Shown here: piece after piece, positions 1-9,044 of the stretch
Position numbering within the stretch: position 1 is the first letter of the stretch
Layout: every line of letters begins with the position of its first letter
Assembly (NCBI GenBank): GCA_019649035.1
Contig: BMAT01000636.1
Span: forward strand, 237,725-262,700
DNA: 24,976 nt
Source: Elysia marginata
Taxonomy: Eukaryota; Mollusca; Gastropoda; Plakobranchidae
Reading direction: 5' to 3'
Notes under the pieces: model-generated
What the model was told of the DNA's origin: nothing
The model's database searches: none
What the model saw: only the letters and a program-made list of their open reading frames with translations
Program-made: the position numbers and the translations under genes

Positions 1-568
1 AGAGCAAAAAACGTCCAGTTGACGTTCTTGTTATCTAATACTTTGGTCAGACCTCCAGAAAACCAGGAAACAAAAGCTATGGTCGAGAACGAACTGTGCA
101 TGACGTTGTGGAAAAAAAAAAGTAATTTCGAGTTATAGAAAATTGACGCAAAAAGTTGCGCAAGGACATGAAAAAGTTTTAGACTTTATCCCATAGTCGA
201 TGAAAACAGAAAGCGTGATGATATTGTTTTATTTTGCTTTTTATTTCTTTATAACGACAAGCATATTCAAGTAAGTGTAATTTTGTCAAGTGACACCAAA
301 AGTTTGTGTTTCTCAAAAGCATAAATTTGATTTTAGGTTTTCATCACTTTTTCATGTCATTTGAAGATATATCTTATTTAAAACATTTGTTAGACTTTAA
401 CATCAGAGCAGCAGTAGGGTAAAGGGAAGTAACTGAGTAAATTTTGTGGGTTTTTAGTTTTCATTTGTTTTGTTTGACAATTTTCAGTTTGTGCAGAAAT
501 TTTACTCGTTTAAATGAAAGTACATGTAAATGTAAATGTGCAAATCCCTCTACCGCGTCCCGTTCCTC
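1..568. other. AT-rich DNA with no recognised gene
   Basis: I see no exon-like open frame with splice borders, no conserved protein motif and no repeat shared with the rest of the window. The first SINE begins directly after it. Confidence 0.5.
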
Positions 569-870
569 CCGGCTCAGTGGCCTAGCGGTAAGACACTCGC
601 TCAGATATCGGGAGGTGCGGGTTCGATCCCCGGCCACGCCAAATCAAGGACTTTAAAATTGGTATTAGCAGCTGATTCGCCTGGTGTATATAACATTATG
701 GGTTTAGTGCTAAGTCTGGTCGGCCTGGTATCAGAATAATGTGACTGAGTGTGGTGTATGCAAGCGCTCCTTACATCACAGTGTGGCAGCACGCTTTCAG
801 TTGTCCCAAGCGCCGTCTCTGATATAACCTTGTAGTTGAAAAGAGACGTTAAAATTCAAACAACAACAAC
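569..870 (+). repeat. tRNA-derived SINE, family A, copy 1
   Basis: The head looks like a tRNA and carries both internal RNA polymerase III promoter elements: box A TGGCCTAGCGG at 578-588 and box B GGTTCGATCCC at 620-630. A body of about 230 bp follows, ending in a short CAA-repeat tail at 861-870. The same body occurs in reverse at 5830-6127 and 16632-16927, so this is a dispersed family and not a tRNA gene. Open frames read through it are shadows. Confidence 0.9.
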
Positions 871-1081
871 CCCGCTCCTCCCCGCCACCTCCGGTGAGTA
901 AAGGCCCAGTTTGTTTGATCGATTTTTTAGATAAGAAAAGATAACGTAGGTTTTTTTTTCATCACGCAGGAATTTATTTTTTCACAGTTGCATCTCACAT
1001 ATTTATATATATTAAGCAGTAAAACATAGGAAAAATAATTAAAAAAGAAAACTACACCAAGCACATATTAACTCTCTCTCC

Positions 1082-1122
<41 letters not shown>

Positions 1123-1557
1123 AGTAAGTAAATCAAATCCGTGAACAAAAAGGTGAGTTACCTTATATTGAATATAATTATGCAATTGTTCGTTAAGTTT
1201 AACTAGTAACGAAATCTGTTTTAAAGGGTGCAGCGATGTTAAAATTAGATTTTGTAATACTTTAACATCATATAAGAATAACAAATCATGGCTATCTCTT
1301 AAAAAAAAGCTTTGTGCAGACACCTCTTTCACATAACGCCGAAACCGTGTTACGTCCTAAGCATTTTATTTGTTGATAGATTCATTCTATAAGCTATCAG
1401 AACTGGGAAGACATATTTGTTGGATCTTGTAAGGAAACAATTATAATTCCTTCAAAACTAAAGTGGCATTATTGGATAACTTTTCCACAACGTCTTAGAA
1501 ATGTTGCTGCTCATTGTTAAAATTTATAGCTCCTAAAATGATCTCCAAAATTAATTT
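871..1557. other. Unassigned AT-rich spacer
   Basis: Apart from the CT microsatellite at 1072-1119 and its flank, which resembles the flank at 7621-7648, I recognise nothing here. The open frame on the minus strand at 1039-1332 is largely the microsatellite read as alternating Arg/Glu and is not a gene. Confidence 0.45.
1072..1119. repeat. (CT)n microsatellite
   Basis: An almost pure CT run with a few C and T interruptions. The bases before it (about 1046-1071) closely match those before the second CT run at 7649, so the two probably spread as part of one dispersed element. Confidence 0.9.
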
Positions 1558-1860
1558 TGGCGTCGTGGTCTAGTGGTAGACGCTCGGCTTTCGGACCGAA
1601 AAGTCTGGTGTTCGAGTCCTTCGTTCGGCAGATCGACGTTTAGTCCTTGAGAAAGGCTAATTACACAAATCTCTCCGCCACTCTCATGCGTTGAAAGGAG
1701 CACCCGAATATAGGCAGTAAAAGATCTTGTCAGTATGCTAGACTGTTGCGCTTTATTACTGCTCCTCTTTAAGTTCAGAAGGCATTCTGGTTGGTTATGG
1801 CCTGTCGAGAAACCCATATACTTGTAAAGAGCTTAGAGCATTTTAGCATATCCATAAAAC
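1558..1860 (+). repeat. tRNA-derived SINE, family B, copy 1
   Basis: The head carries box A TGGTCTAGTGG at 1566-1576 and a box B-like GTTCGAGTCC at 1610-1619. A central block follows (about 1634-1680, containing CTTGAGAAAGGC), which is also seen in copy 2 at 20501-20815. The 3' end (about 1829-1860) is a diverged form of the copy 2 tail. The two copies are roughly 70 percent alike by eye, so this is an old family. The minus-strand open frame across it is a shadow. Confidence 0.87.
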
Positions 1861-2031
1861 ATCGAACAGTTGCTCCGTGTGAGAGAGCAAACTTTCATAC
1901 AAAAGTCTGGTGGTTTGTGCGGTCTCTCTGAATCCATTTTGACGAGAAGTTTTTAACACGTTTGCAACACCCTGCATATGGGTTAAAAATGGCTTTAAAA
2001 ATGTACTGGTCTGCTGGGGCAATAGTGGCGC

Positions 2032-2108
2032 TGCTTTTGTGGCAACGCAGTTACGCTGAGTGACGAAGCCAAATTTCCCGAAAGGGATTCATAAAGTGTA
2101 TATAAAAA
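2032..2108 (+). mobile_element. LINE 3' terminal fragment (L2/CR1-like tail), copy 1
   Basis: About 75 bp containing AAATTTCCCGAAAGGGATTC then ATAAAGTGTAT. It matches 20251-20330 over its whole length with few differences. A CCC..GGG stem followed by ATAAAGT resembles the 3' hairpin ends of L2-type LINEs known from other animals. Only the tail is present, as expected of severe 5' truncation. The family assignment is inference. Confidence 0.6.
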
Positions 2109-2579
2109 ATAACAGTAATATTAGTAAAATTACAATCAAGTCGGTCCCTACGCGGAAGGTTTTGAAAAGGTTTTACTTTTAGGACAGTTCTAGGTTGTTT
2201 TTTTTTCTTAAAAAAGACAGCAAAATTAAGCTTAGTAGTTAAAAGTCATTTCATTGTTTTCAAATTATCAATAATCAATATGTTTTCGTGGGCTCATTTT
2301 TTTAATATCTATTTACCCACTAACTTCATCATTTATAGGTGTTTCAAAACGCTATCTGTCCTATTATTTACTTACATGAGAGCAATGTATACAGTAAAGC
2401 TGGGGCGAAAATAAAACTAGATCTAAGTGCAGATTTCTTTTTTTCTCGGCAAGAGTAAAATACATTATTTTTAAACCTTTTGCAGACAGAAAACGAGGAA
2501 ACATTAACCAGACCTTGGCAAATAAAACTAAGTAAAAGAAACGCGATTGCCCGTACTTGACTCCGCCCATTATCTGTGC
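2109..2579. other. Unassigned AT-rich spacer
   Basis: No gene recognised. It contains one copy (2267-2289) of a 23-bp word repeated exactly at 3463-3485. The open frame on the minus strand (2364-2570) has no motif or splice context that I trust. Confidence 0.4.
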
Positions 2580-2900
2580 TTTTTCTGCCGATACGGAAGT
2601 GAACAGCTTCCGCTCCTAGCGCTCTGATCTACATGATAGTGCTACAATATCACTGCAGTCCACTCATCCAGACCTCCACGGCAAGACGCACTCGTGACCC
2701 TTCTCTCTCTTTTCCTTAGCTTATAGAGATCATGCATTATCAGCTCGCTCAGGAGGACGAGGCCCATTGGGAAAGGAAGTCCAAGATGGCTGGTGGACTA
2801 ACGGAGCCCGTTAACCAATCGTCGGCTGTAAAACCCACGCTGCCTATAAGTGTTATTACCTCATACGTTATCGTTGTCTGCACGTAGGGTCTCTAATACC
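2580..2900 (+). promoter_or_regulatory. Candidate promoter / 5' exon island
   Basis: This stretch is visibly richer in G and C than its surroundings and is dense in promoter-type words: an ETS-type CGGAAGT (2594-2600), an inverted one (CTTCCG, 2607-2612), inverted CCAAT (ATTGG, 2766-2770), GGAAGT (2775-2780), a YY1-like CCAAGATGGC (2781-2790), CCAAT (2815-2819) and TATAAG (2845-2850). The 26-bp gap between CCAAT and TATAAG suits a core promoter starting near 2875. Alternatively, transcription starts further upstream and the ATG inside the YY1-like word opens a coding exon (see the 2732-2883 entry). The sequence alone cannot decide, and chance motif clustering is possible. Confidence 0.3.
2732..2883 (+). 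CDS. Candidate first coding exon, membrane-protein N-terminus (speculative)
   Basis: An open frame runs from an ATG at 2732 to a TAG at 2885, too short for usual ORF lists. A second in-frame ATG at 2786 has a strong Kozak context (AAGATGG). From there the peptide reads as a short polar N-terminus with an N-glycosylation sequon (NQS), then an uninterrupted hydrophobic stretch (LPISVITSYVIVVC) that is cut off at AC|GTAGGG, a possible donor leaving phase 2. The pattern of sequon plus truncated first transmembrane helix ending at an intron resembles exon 1 of a class A receptor, and the receptor at 18920 has the same layout. Its phase does not fit that gene's exon 2, so it would be a separate gene or relic. 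No partner exon was found in the window. The antisense strand is also open here, which weakens the case, and the promoter reading is the main alternative. Confidence 0.2.
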
Positions 2901-2960
2901 GGAGTTGAAGCTAAGATACGCTCTGTCTAGAGGATCACCATTATCCTACCGTCCATTACC

Positions 2961-3681
2961 TTTTTTGCAAATTGTTATGTTGGATAAGACTAGATGTTCT
3001 TGGACAATAATTATTCTGTTTTATTCCCGTATTCATGTCACTGGTATTTAATTATCTTCGAACAAAGAAACTTACAAAGACCGTTTTTTTTTTTATCATG
3101 TCAATTTGTATCATCAATCTTTGTTGAAGTGAAAAATGAAAGGTAAGAGATTCTAAATTAGACCTATTACTTATCAGCAAAACCTGTCCAGGTATCTTGT
3201 GAAAAGTATCTAAAATTTCCAAAACCATGAAATCCTTCGGTTGTCAGCTAAAGATCGTTGGTGGATTTTTTAAAGTTTCAACCATTTATACAATAATTAC
3301 ACATATAAACAAAAACTATAGACGCGGATTTGCGAGTTCTAAACAGCTTTTATGTTGACACATAGCTAAGCCTTGATAAACCAAACACCCATTGTATATA
3401 TTTTATATTATGATGACTAGAATGTTTAGCACTACAATAAATTGAAGTGTTTTCATCTCATAATCAATAATCAATATGTTTTCGTATGTTCACTCACGTC
3501 GATGCACAAACTGATAAGTGTACCAAAATTAAAAGAAAAAATAAAATTCTGGTACCGGTAAAGAAAAAAAAAACTTGAAATCAAAAGAAACTTTGGGTGC
3601 GCTTCACACGATCAGAGAACTTTTTTTTTCATCTTTGAGGTGATCTTAGTTAAAACAACAGCAGTGTTGTATAATCAAGCC
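2961..3681. other. Unassigned AT-rich spacer
   Basis: I see no gene. It contains the second exact copy (3463-3485) of the 23-bp word from 2267-2289. Confidence 0.4.
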
Positions 3682-3706
3682 GACTAGACTACGTAATGGT
3701 CTAGTC
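3682..3706. repeat. Short perfect hairpin
   Basis: GACTAGAC (3682-3689) and GTCTAGTC (3699-3706) pair perfectly around a 9-base loop that contains the palindrome TACGTA. It lies just before the GC-richer island at 3723. Its function is unknown. Confidence 0.5.
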
Positions 3707-3722
3707 AACTGTTTCTTTTCAT

Positions 3723-3945
3723 AGACTAGAACTTCCACCGAACTCAGTGACCCGAACCTTCTCACAGCATTCAGTTTTCAGTTACGGTCGCTATTGAGAG
3801 CTTCGCCTGCTGCTGTTACAACTCTCAAAGAGAACGCTAAAGAGCAGTTTTCATCGGAAGTATCTAGATCTACAGACCGACCTCTCAGTGTGAACTGCCA
3901 GTTATTTGTGTTCGAAACCCTCAAGTGGATCCTCAGAATACACTA
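3723..3945 (+). other. Exon-like GC-richer island
   Basis: About 220 bases stand out from the AT-rich surroundings and are open for 74 codons on the + strand, from just after a TAG to a TAG at 3943-3945, without an early ATG. One minus-strand frame is also open for about 69 codons, so open length alone proves little. I recognise no protein family. A 5' untranslated exon or a worn repeat fits as well as coding sequence does. Confidence 0.25.
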
Positions 3946-3960
3946 GAGCCCCCCAGTTTG

Positions 3961-4337
3961 CTGTAGATAAAAACATTACAGTCTGAGAACGCACATGTGG
4001 CATGTGTGTATGGCGGAAAGCCTTAAGTAGACCTATGTTTTATACGAGGAAAAATGCGGAGATAGAGTTGAGTGAGTGTAAAAAATTGCTGTCCTGCCAA
4101 AAGAAAAAGTTAAGTAGATCTACATCCCAATCTCAAGCCTAATGCGACAAGGATATAATTTCTTGCCAAGCTGGAACGACACAACTTTCGGTAAATTTTA
4201 CCCATGTTTCAGTTTCAAAATTATTTTTTTCGCTTTGGTATAAATTAATATATTCAAGGAATTTTATCGAGTATAATTATGATTGGTTTTTTTTTAATGA
4301 GTTGGTTTGCGATTGGGCTGATTGTAGTCTGTTTGGT
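3961..4337. other. Unassigned AT-rich spacer
   Basis: No gene or repeat recognised. It ends at the TTG repeat that is the 3' tail of the next element. Confidence 0.4.
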
Positions 4338-5040
4338 GTTTTTGTTGTTGTTGTTGTTGTTGTTGTTTTTGATTCAGCGACATGTGGGCTTTCGTCCTTC
4401 TGTCCAATGCCATGTAGTGATAGGTACAAGTTTTCTTAGTTGTTGAGTGGTTGCTTAGAGGTTGTTATCAGCGTTTGGTCTCAGAGGGAGAAGGGCAGCT
4501 CGCAAGTCCCCAAAGCGAGGGACAGTGGAAGAGGTGGTTTTCCACCGATTCATATGAATTGTCACACAGCGGGCACATTGAGAGGAGTTAGGGCTGTATC
4601 CTATTGAGATGGAGGTTCAGTTGTATGTGTCCAGTTCTAAGCTGAAAGATTGTAGATTGCTCTTTTCTACAGAGAAAGTAGATGTTATGATTTTGTGTTG
4701 GTATCCTCATGTGCTTAAAGACTGTTCGTCCTGTCCTGCCCATCTGTCTATCCAATCCTGCTTCATGTTTGCTTTAATTATTTGTTTTGGAGTGTTCAGA
4801 GTTACTGGTGTGTTGAGTTGTTCTTTTCTAGATCCTTTTTTGCAAGTGTGTCTGCTCTGTCATTTCCTGGTATGTTGGAGATCCACTGCATTGTCAGGTT
4901 GATGCCAAAGGAAGTTATGAGATAGTGTGAGCTTTGCGGAATAGGTGTAAAATTCTGGTTTTCTTTGATTTCTGCAGCTTGTAACACTGATTGGGAGTCA
5001 GTAAATACGTAGTCTGTTTGATAAATCTTGGTTAAAATGC
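4338..5040 (-). mobile_element. 3' fragment of an RNase H-bearing non-LTR retrotransposon (I/Nimbus-like)
   Basis: Read on the minus strand, the fragment begins inside an RNase H domain: FTDSQSVLQAA near 5010-4975, with a likely catalytic Asp, then QWI..GNDRADTLAKKD near 4890-4825. Next comes a zinc-knuckle-like C-terminal motif, MCPLCDNS...ENHLFHCPSLWG (about 4576-4505, C-x2-C then H-x4-C), typical of LINE ORF2 proteins that carry RNase H. The element ends in a CAA-repeat tail, seen as (TTG)n at 4338-4370. Reading frames shift between these blocks, so it is dead. No reverse transcriptase is left, consistent with 5' truncation. The open frame on the opposite strand at 4609-4902 is a shadow. 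The clade name is inference from the presence of RNase H. Confidence 0.8.
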
Positions 5041-5528
5041 TACTTCTCCCAAGATGAATACGAGAGACACACTATGGTAGTTCTCAAAAGCAATACATCC
5101 TAAGACGACATGGATATCGTACAAATACTCTTGTAAAAGTTGGCATCTTACATACAGACGGCTCAAGATAAATGGTTATTTCCTTACAATTAATAGAATT
5201 ATTGCTGTGCTACCCTGTCACATTTTTATGGATAAAGCCAGTGCTTCTCATACCCCAGTGCCATAGCATTTAGCAATTAGTATTCTTCCTTGCCTGTCCG
5301 TAGGTCCAGAGCTAAAAATTATGACATTAAAATTATTATAGAAATTGTAAAACTGACGGGTTCTGTCTTATATTAAAAGAACTGTCTCATTGCCCTAATG
5401 AGATTACGTTACCTGGAGAGAAATATTTTCTACGCTTGACCAAATGGTTGTAAAACAGGCTTTCAAAAATAAAGAGATAAAAGAATATTAGCTTTTGAAA
5501 TGAGATACTCTTGAAGGATGAGAATTAC
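5041..5528. other. Unassigned; possible intron of the minus-strand candidate
   Basis: No motif seen. If the candidate exon at 5529-5756 is real, this is the start of its first intron. It may also hold unrecognisable 5' remains of the neighbouring LINE. Confidence 0.35.
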
Positions 5529-5756
5529 CTGGATCAGAAAATTATCAAACAGAGAAATTTCGGGGCTCACTGGATTAACATCAACACTGTTATTGCATCG
5601 GATTAAACACTGAAATCTAAAGGGACACATAGACCGCCATGAAAACGTTGGAAAAACATATTCTAGAGACGAGGATATGTTGCGCCACAGGGATAGAAAT
5701 ACCAACAAGGCGATGACGGCAAGACACAGAAAAGTTGCTAGGAATTGCGGTGACAT
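5529..5756 (-). CDS. Candidate first coding exon of a type II membrane protein (speculative)
   Basis: On the minus strand an ATG at 5756-5754 opens exactly 76 codons that finish at CAG|GTAATT, a good splice donor with the GT at 5528-5527 (phase 0). The peptide starts MSPQ, continues as a 20-residue hydrophobic helix (FLATFLCLAVIALLVFLSLW), then a polar, Ser-rich stretch with a sequon (NIS) and a second one (NNS, residues 55-57). A very short cytoplasmic end, one membrane anchor and a glycosylated stem is the layout of Golgi type II enzymes such as glycosyltransferases and sulfotransferases. That is a resemblance of layout only; I recognise no catalytic domain, and no downstream exon is visible toward position 1. 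The open frame continues upstream of the ATG into SINE A copy 2, but that part is repeat sequence. It could also be a chance open frame in non-coding DNA. Confidence 0.3.
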
Positions 5757-5829
5757 AGGCAAGATGGTTCGAAGATGGTATGTAGTTTCGAAGAAGAGTT
5801 TGGAAGGCCACGTCTTTAAGAGTTGGTTG

Positions 5830-6127
5830 GTTGTTTGAATTTTAGCGTCTCTTTTCAACTACAAGGTTATATCAGAGACGGCGCTTGGGACAATTTAAAG
5901 CGTGCTGCCACACTGTGATGTAAGGAGCGCTTGCATACGCCACACCCAGTCACATTATCCTGACACCGGGCCGACCAGACTAAGCACTAAATCCATAATG
6001 CCAGACACTAGGCGGATCAGCTGCTAATACCAATTTTAAAGTCCTTGATTTGACTCGGCCGGGGATCGAACCACGCACCTCCCGATCTCTGAGCGAGTGG
6101 TTTAGCGCAAGGCCACAGAGCCGGTCC
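5830..6127 (-). repeat. tRNA-derived SINE, family A, copy 2
   Basis: This is the reverse complement of the 569-870 element along its full length. Box B is intact on the minus strand (GGTTCGATCCC, near 6062-6072), while box A has changes (near 6098-6114). It sits between the candidate exon at 5529-5756 and the 3' end of the LINE at 6150. Confidence 0.9.
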
Positions 6128-6149
6128 GTCTTCAAAAGAGATCAGGACT

Positions 6150-7395
6150 GGTAAGAGGAGAAGAAGAACCAAGTGCCTCTCATGACGTCATATTTGATTT
6201 GGTATTGTTGTCGTGCATGTGTTTTTCTTTTCAAACTTTCAAGCAAGTATGTCTTCAAAATTGATTTAAATCTAGACAAAGATTCAGACTGTTGGACTGA
6301 CAAGGGTAGACGGTTTAAAAAATCTGGGCCCTGGAATGTAAAAACTCTGTTCCCATAGGTTTTCAATTTCGTTCTAGGTTTGGCTAACAAGTTTTTTTTT
6401 CTGATCTTAAAGTTCTTGCAGGAGTGTAAGGTGAAAACATAGTACATATACTCAAATAGGTTGGATAATTTGGAAGATTTAAACATTGGAATACAAAAGA
6501 TGCTGCTTTATAATTAGTGCGCTATTTAACCGGTAGCCAATGCAACTCTTTCAATGGAGGTGCAACATGATCACTTCTTTTCTTTCTATGTACTTGCAGC
6601 TTTGTTTTGAACTTACTGTAGTTTAGAAATTTTATATTCTGATATCCCAGTCAGTAGAGAGTTGCAATTATGTTATTTTGAAGTTACAAAAGCCCAGACA
6701 AATTTATTTGTTGCTTCAACAGAAAGATAAGGTCTAATGTGAGCAACTTCTCGAAGTTCTAATTAACAAGAACGTCTATTTTTTTATCATCCGTGGAAAA
6801 ACTATTGTCTATCATCACTCCAAGGTTTTTACATTATGTAGAGAGAGAAAATTCATTGCACGCAGTTTAAAATTTGATACATTAACAGGATTTCAATTTT
6901 TATGGTATTCCAACAATGATCAATTCAGTTTTTTTTCTATATTTAATTTGAAACCATTGGCTGACAGGAGATTGTTTTTTCACACTCATTAACAGATTCA
7001 AGGGAAGAACTCCTTTGGGCCACGACTTTTGAAATATAAAGCTGAGTGTCACCAGAATACTTATGTAAAGAAAATTTGAACCTCTTAATGGGGTTAATAA
7101 GAGGCTGTGTGTACAAGGAAAACAAAATTGGACCTAATACAGATCCCTGGGGGAAACCATACTTCATGAGAACTGGTACAGATCTTACATTCTCAATTAC
7201 AACTGAGTGAGGTCCATATAAAATATATGAGCTAAACCAGCGCAGAGCAGTTTCTGGTATGGCAAAACTGTTTTAAATCTAGTAGAATATGATGGTCTAT
7301 GGTATCAAATGCGGTAGAGAGGCCAAGCAAAGCAAGTAGTGACACCAGATCCTCGTCAGTGGCATTTAATAGATCAGTTGTCATTTTAAGTAATG

Positions 7396-7473
<78 letters not shown>

Positions 7474-7620
7474 TAGAGTGTTTTATAAGCAGATTGAAGC
7501 TCTTTTACAGGATCAATTTTATAAGATGCTCAATTAATTGCTTCAAAACCACCTACCTCCTCAAGGATCTCACTTCCAATCTCACTTTGTCGTCTATCTT
7601 AAAAATCCTGTGAGGGAGTT
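6150..7620 (-). mobile_element. Degenerate CR1/L2-like LINE, reverse transcriptase and C-terminal region
   Basis: On the minus strand, in order: remains of a KILE-VVLKQL block (about 7580-7550), [10 protein letters not shown] (about 7500-7470), a CT microsatellite inserted at 7399-7467, TALLKM (7398-7380), [17 protein letters not shown] (about 7325-7275), YGFPQGSVLGPILFSLYT (about 7162-7108), the active-site region YSGDTQLY (TATTCTGGTGAC, 7059-7048), HVAPPLKELHWLPV (about 6570-6529), and a C-terminal segment with KTYGNRVFTF and FKSILKTYL (6390-6230). These are the conserved landmarks of the reverse transcriptase of CR1/L2/Jockey-type LINEs. The catalytic YADD has become YSGD, and several stops and frameshifts separate the blocks, so it is inactive. 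The 5' endonuclease region is absent. Confidence 0.9.
7399..7467. repeat. (CT)n microsatellite inside a LINE coding motif
   Basis: About 69 bp of CT with one CC interruption. On the LINE strand it lies between YST and TALLKM, exactly where the conserved S-T-E-T-A-L-L segment has the codons ACA GAG ACT. It therefore looks like an expansion of the GAGA already present in that coding sequence. Confidence 0.85.
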
Positions 7621-7648
7621 AGAAAAACTACACACAAACACACATTAA

Positions 7649-7655
7649 CTCTCTC

Positions 7656-7711
<56 letters not shown>
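7649..7711. repeat. (CT)n microsatellite with dispersed flank
   Basis: A 63-bp CT run with one interruption. Its left flank (7621-7648, AAACTACAC...CACATTAA) is close to the flank of the CT run at 1072. Confidence 0.9.
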
Positions 7712-7713
<2 letters not shown>

Positions 7714-9020
7714 GACTTACTGTTGCCACCTGCGTTGCGCCCGATATTAATGTAACTGCCAGTTATGCTTATGCTCGTCAAATTCTAATTTCTTAGCCTT
7801 TCAAAGTTCCTCAAGCGTCCTCAGCGCGATGCAGTAAAGTCAAGTCAAGACTCAAGAGACTTTTTGGTTTGTGAAAACCATAACGTTGTCGTAAGGAAGT
7901 GCATAAGTTGTATAAGCAGGCAAGATTGTCTGATGCGTAATTAAGTTATCACCATACACTGTCAAAATCCTCTCGGCATGAGTATTAATAATTTTCTTAC
8001 TCCTTTTTAAATGCAACTTAGTTTCGGGGTGCTCCTTTTCAAGACAATTAAACGCGCCTATATTCAGGAAACTTAATTGGAAGAAAGTTTCAAAGCAAAG
8101 ACAAAGATGCTAAAACTTCCTGAAAGAATTGTCATTTGTTTTGCTTGCTTTCCGGAGAAGGGTTTTTCTATTTTCATTATTTATACATGAAGAAAATGTA
8201 TGTTCCTGCTCTCCAATCTATGTGTAAGGGAAAAAAAAGTACAGGTATTGATAAACTGCCATTTGGTCAAGGATGGCTTTTAGTTAGACCAGAAGGTTTT
8301 GAAACATAATATGTTATTATTACCTGCTTGCTAAAAGTCAACTTTTCATAATCATACAAGGCAGATGTGATGTATGCCTTAAGATTTTGAAGATATGCCA
8401 CTTTCTTTAGAAAGTTTAGAGAGCATTGGGATACAAATATGCACTGCACTTTTACACTTTAATTGTTTGTTATTATTATTGTTGTTGTTGTTGTTGCTGT
8501 TCATGCTGTTATTTTTTAATGTTTTGCGTGTGTATTATTTCTTTCTATACGTAATTTTAGTTTAAGTAGAATCTGGTATGTTTTCGTTCATCATTGTGTT
8601 ATTGATATTACTTCAACCCTTGCTTGTGCTTAAAATGGTGCCACCTGCTTTTAAGCGCAGCATCGCGATAAGACTGAGAGATGTTGTTAACTTATCGACT
8701 TCGGTAATAATCAAACCTACAAATCTATACAACAGTTTTCATAGATTTCAGCTTATAGTTTTCTATGCGTTAGCGCCCCCGAACCCCCCCCCCCAAAAAA
8801 AAAACCCTCTTTTTCGCTCATGTTCGTCTCTATTCGTGTCGCCAAATACGCCCCTATAGTAATTGATAAAGTGTCTCAAACGTTCATAGTTCCCATAGGT
8901 TCCCATGAGCGAACAGTTCTCGACACCAAAGAGAGCAATCACTTGAAGCTTAGGAGTTTTGCCCCTTGAAAGTCGATCCCGATAAGTGATACTAAATCGC
9001 GCCGTCTGAACTCGGATATA
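7712..9020. other. Unassigned AT-rich DNA
   Basis: No gene recognised. It contains short TTG runs (about 8476-8497), a C-run followed by an A-run (about 8787-8804), and no motif that repeats elsewhere in the window. The open frame at 8578-8859 has a low-complexity tail made by those runs and no domain. Confidence 0.4.
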
Positions 9021-9021
9021 G

Positions 9022-9044
9022 CCAATGGTGGTTTGGTATAAAAG
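9022..9044 (+). promoter_or_regulatory. Candidate CCAAT/TATA core promoter
   Basis: CCAAT (9022-9026) precedes TATAAAAG (9037-9044), with an expected start near 9065-9075. About 490 bp further on, a strong splice donor AAAG|GTAAGA lies at 9558/9559, and the stretch just before it (about 9410-9558) is richer in G and C. Together these could mark a first non-coding exon on the + strand, possibly for the receptor at 18920, although nothing links them directly. The CCAAT to TATA spacing is shorter than usual. Confidence 0.25.

Noticed and set aside
578..630. tRNA gene with boxes A and B
   Set aside because: The sequence continues into a dispersed body with a CAA tail and recurs at 5830 and 16632, so it is a SINE head. 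The heads at 1558 and 20501 are rejected for the same reason.
4609..4902. Plus-strand open frame of 97 codons with hydrophobic stretches
   Set aside because: It overlaps antisense RNase H LINE sequence with clear motifs on the minus strand.
6183..6190. Perfect CRE word TGACGTCA
   Set aside because: It lies at the 3' edge of a dead LINE with no promoter context. A single 8-mer is weak evidence.
7299..7613. Open frame with a long Leu-Ser repeat
   Set aside because: It is the CT microsatellite plus antisense LINE sequence.
8578..8859. Plus-strand open frame of 93 codons
   Set aside because: The tail is made by C and A runs; there is no family motif and no splice context.
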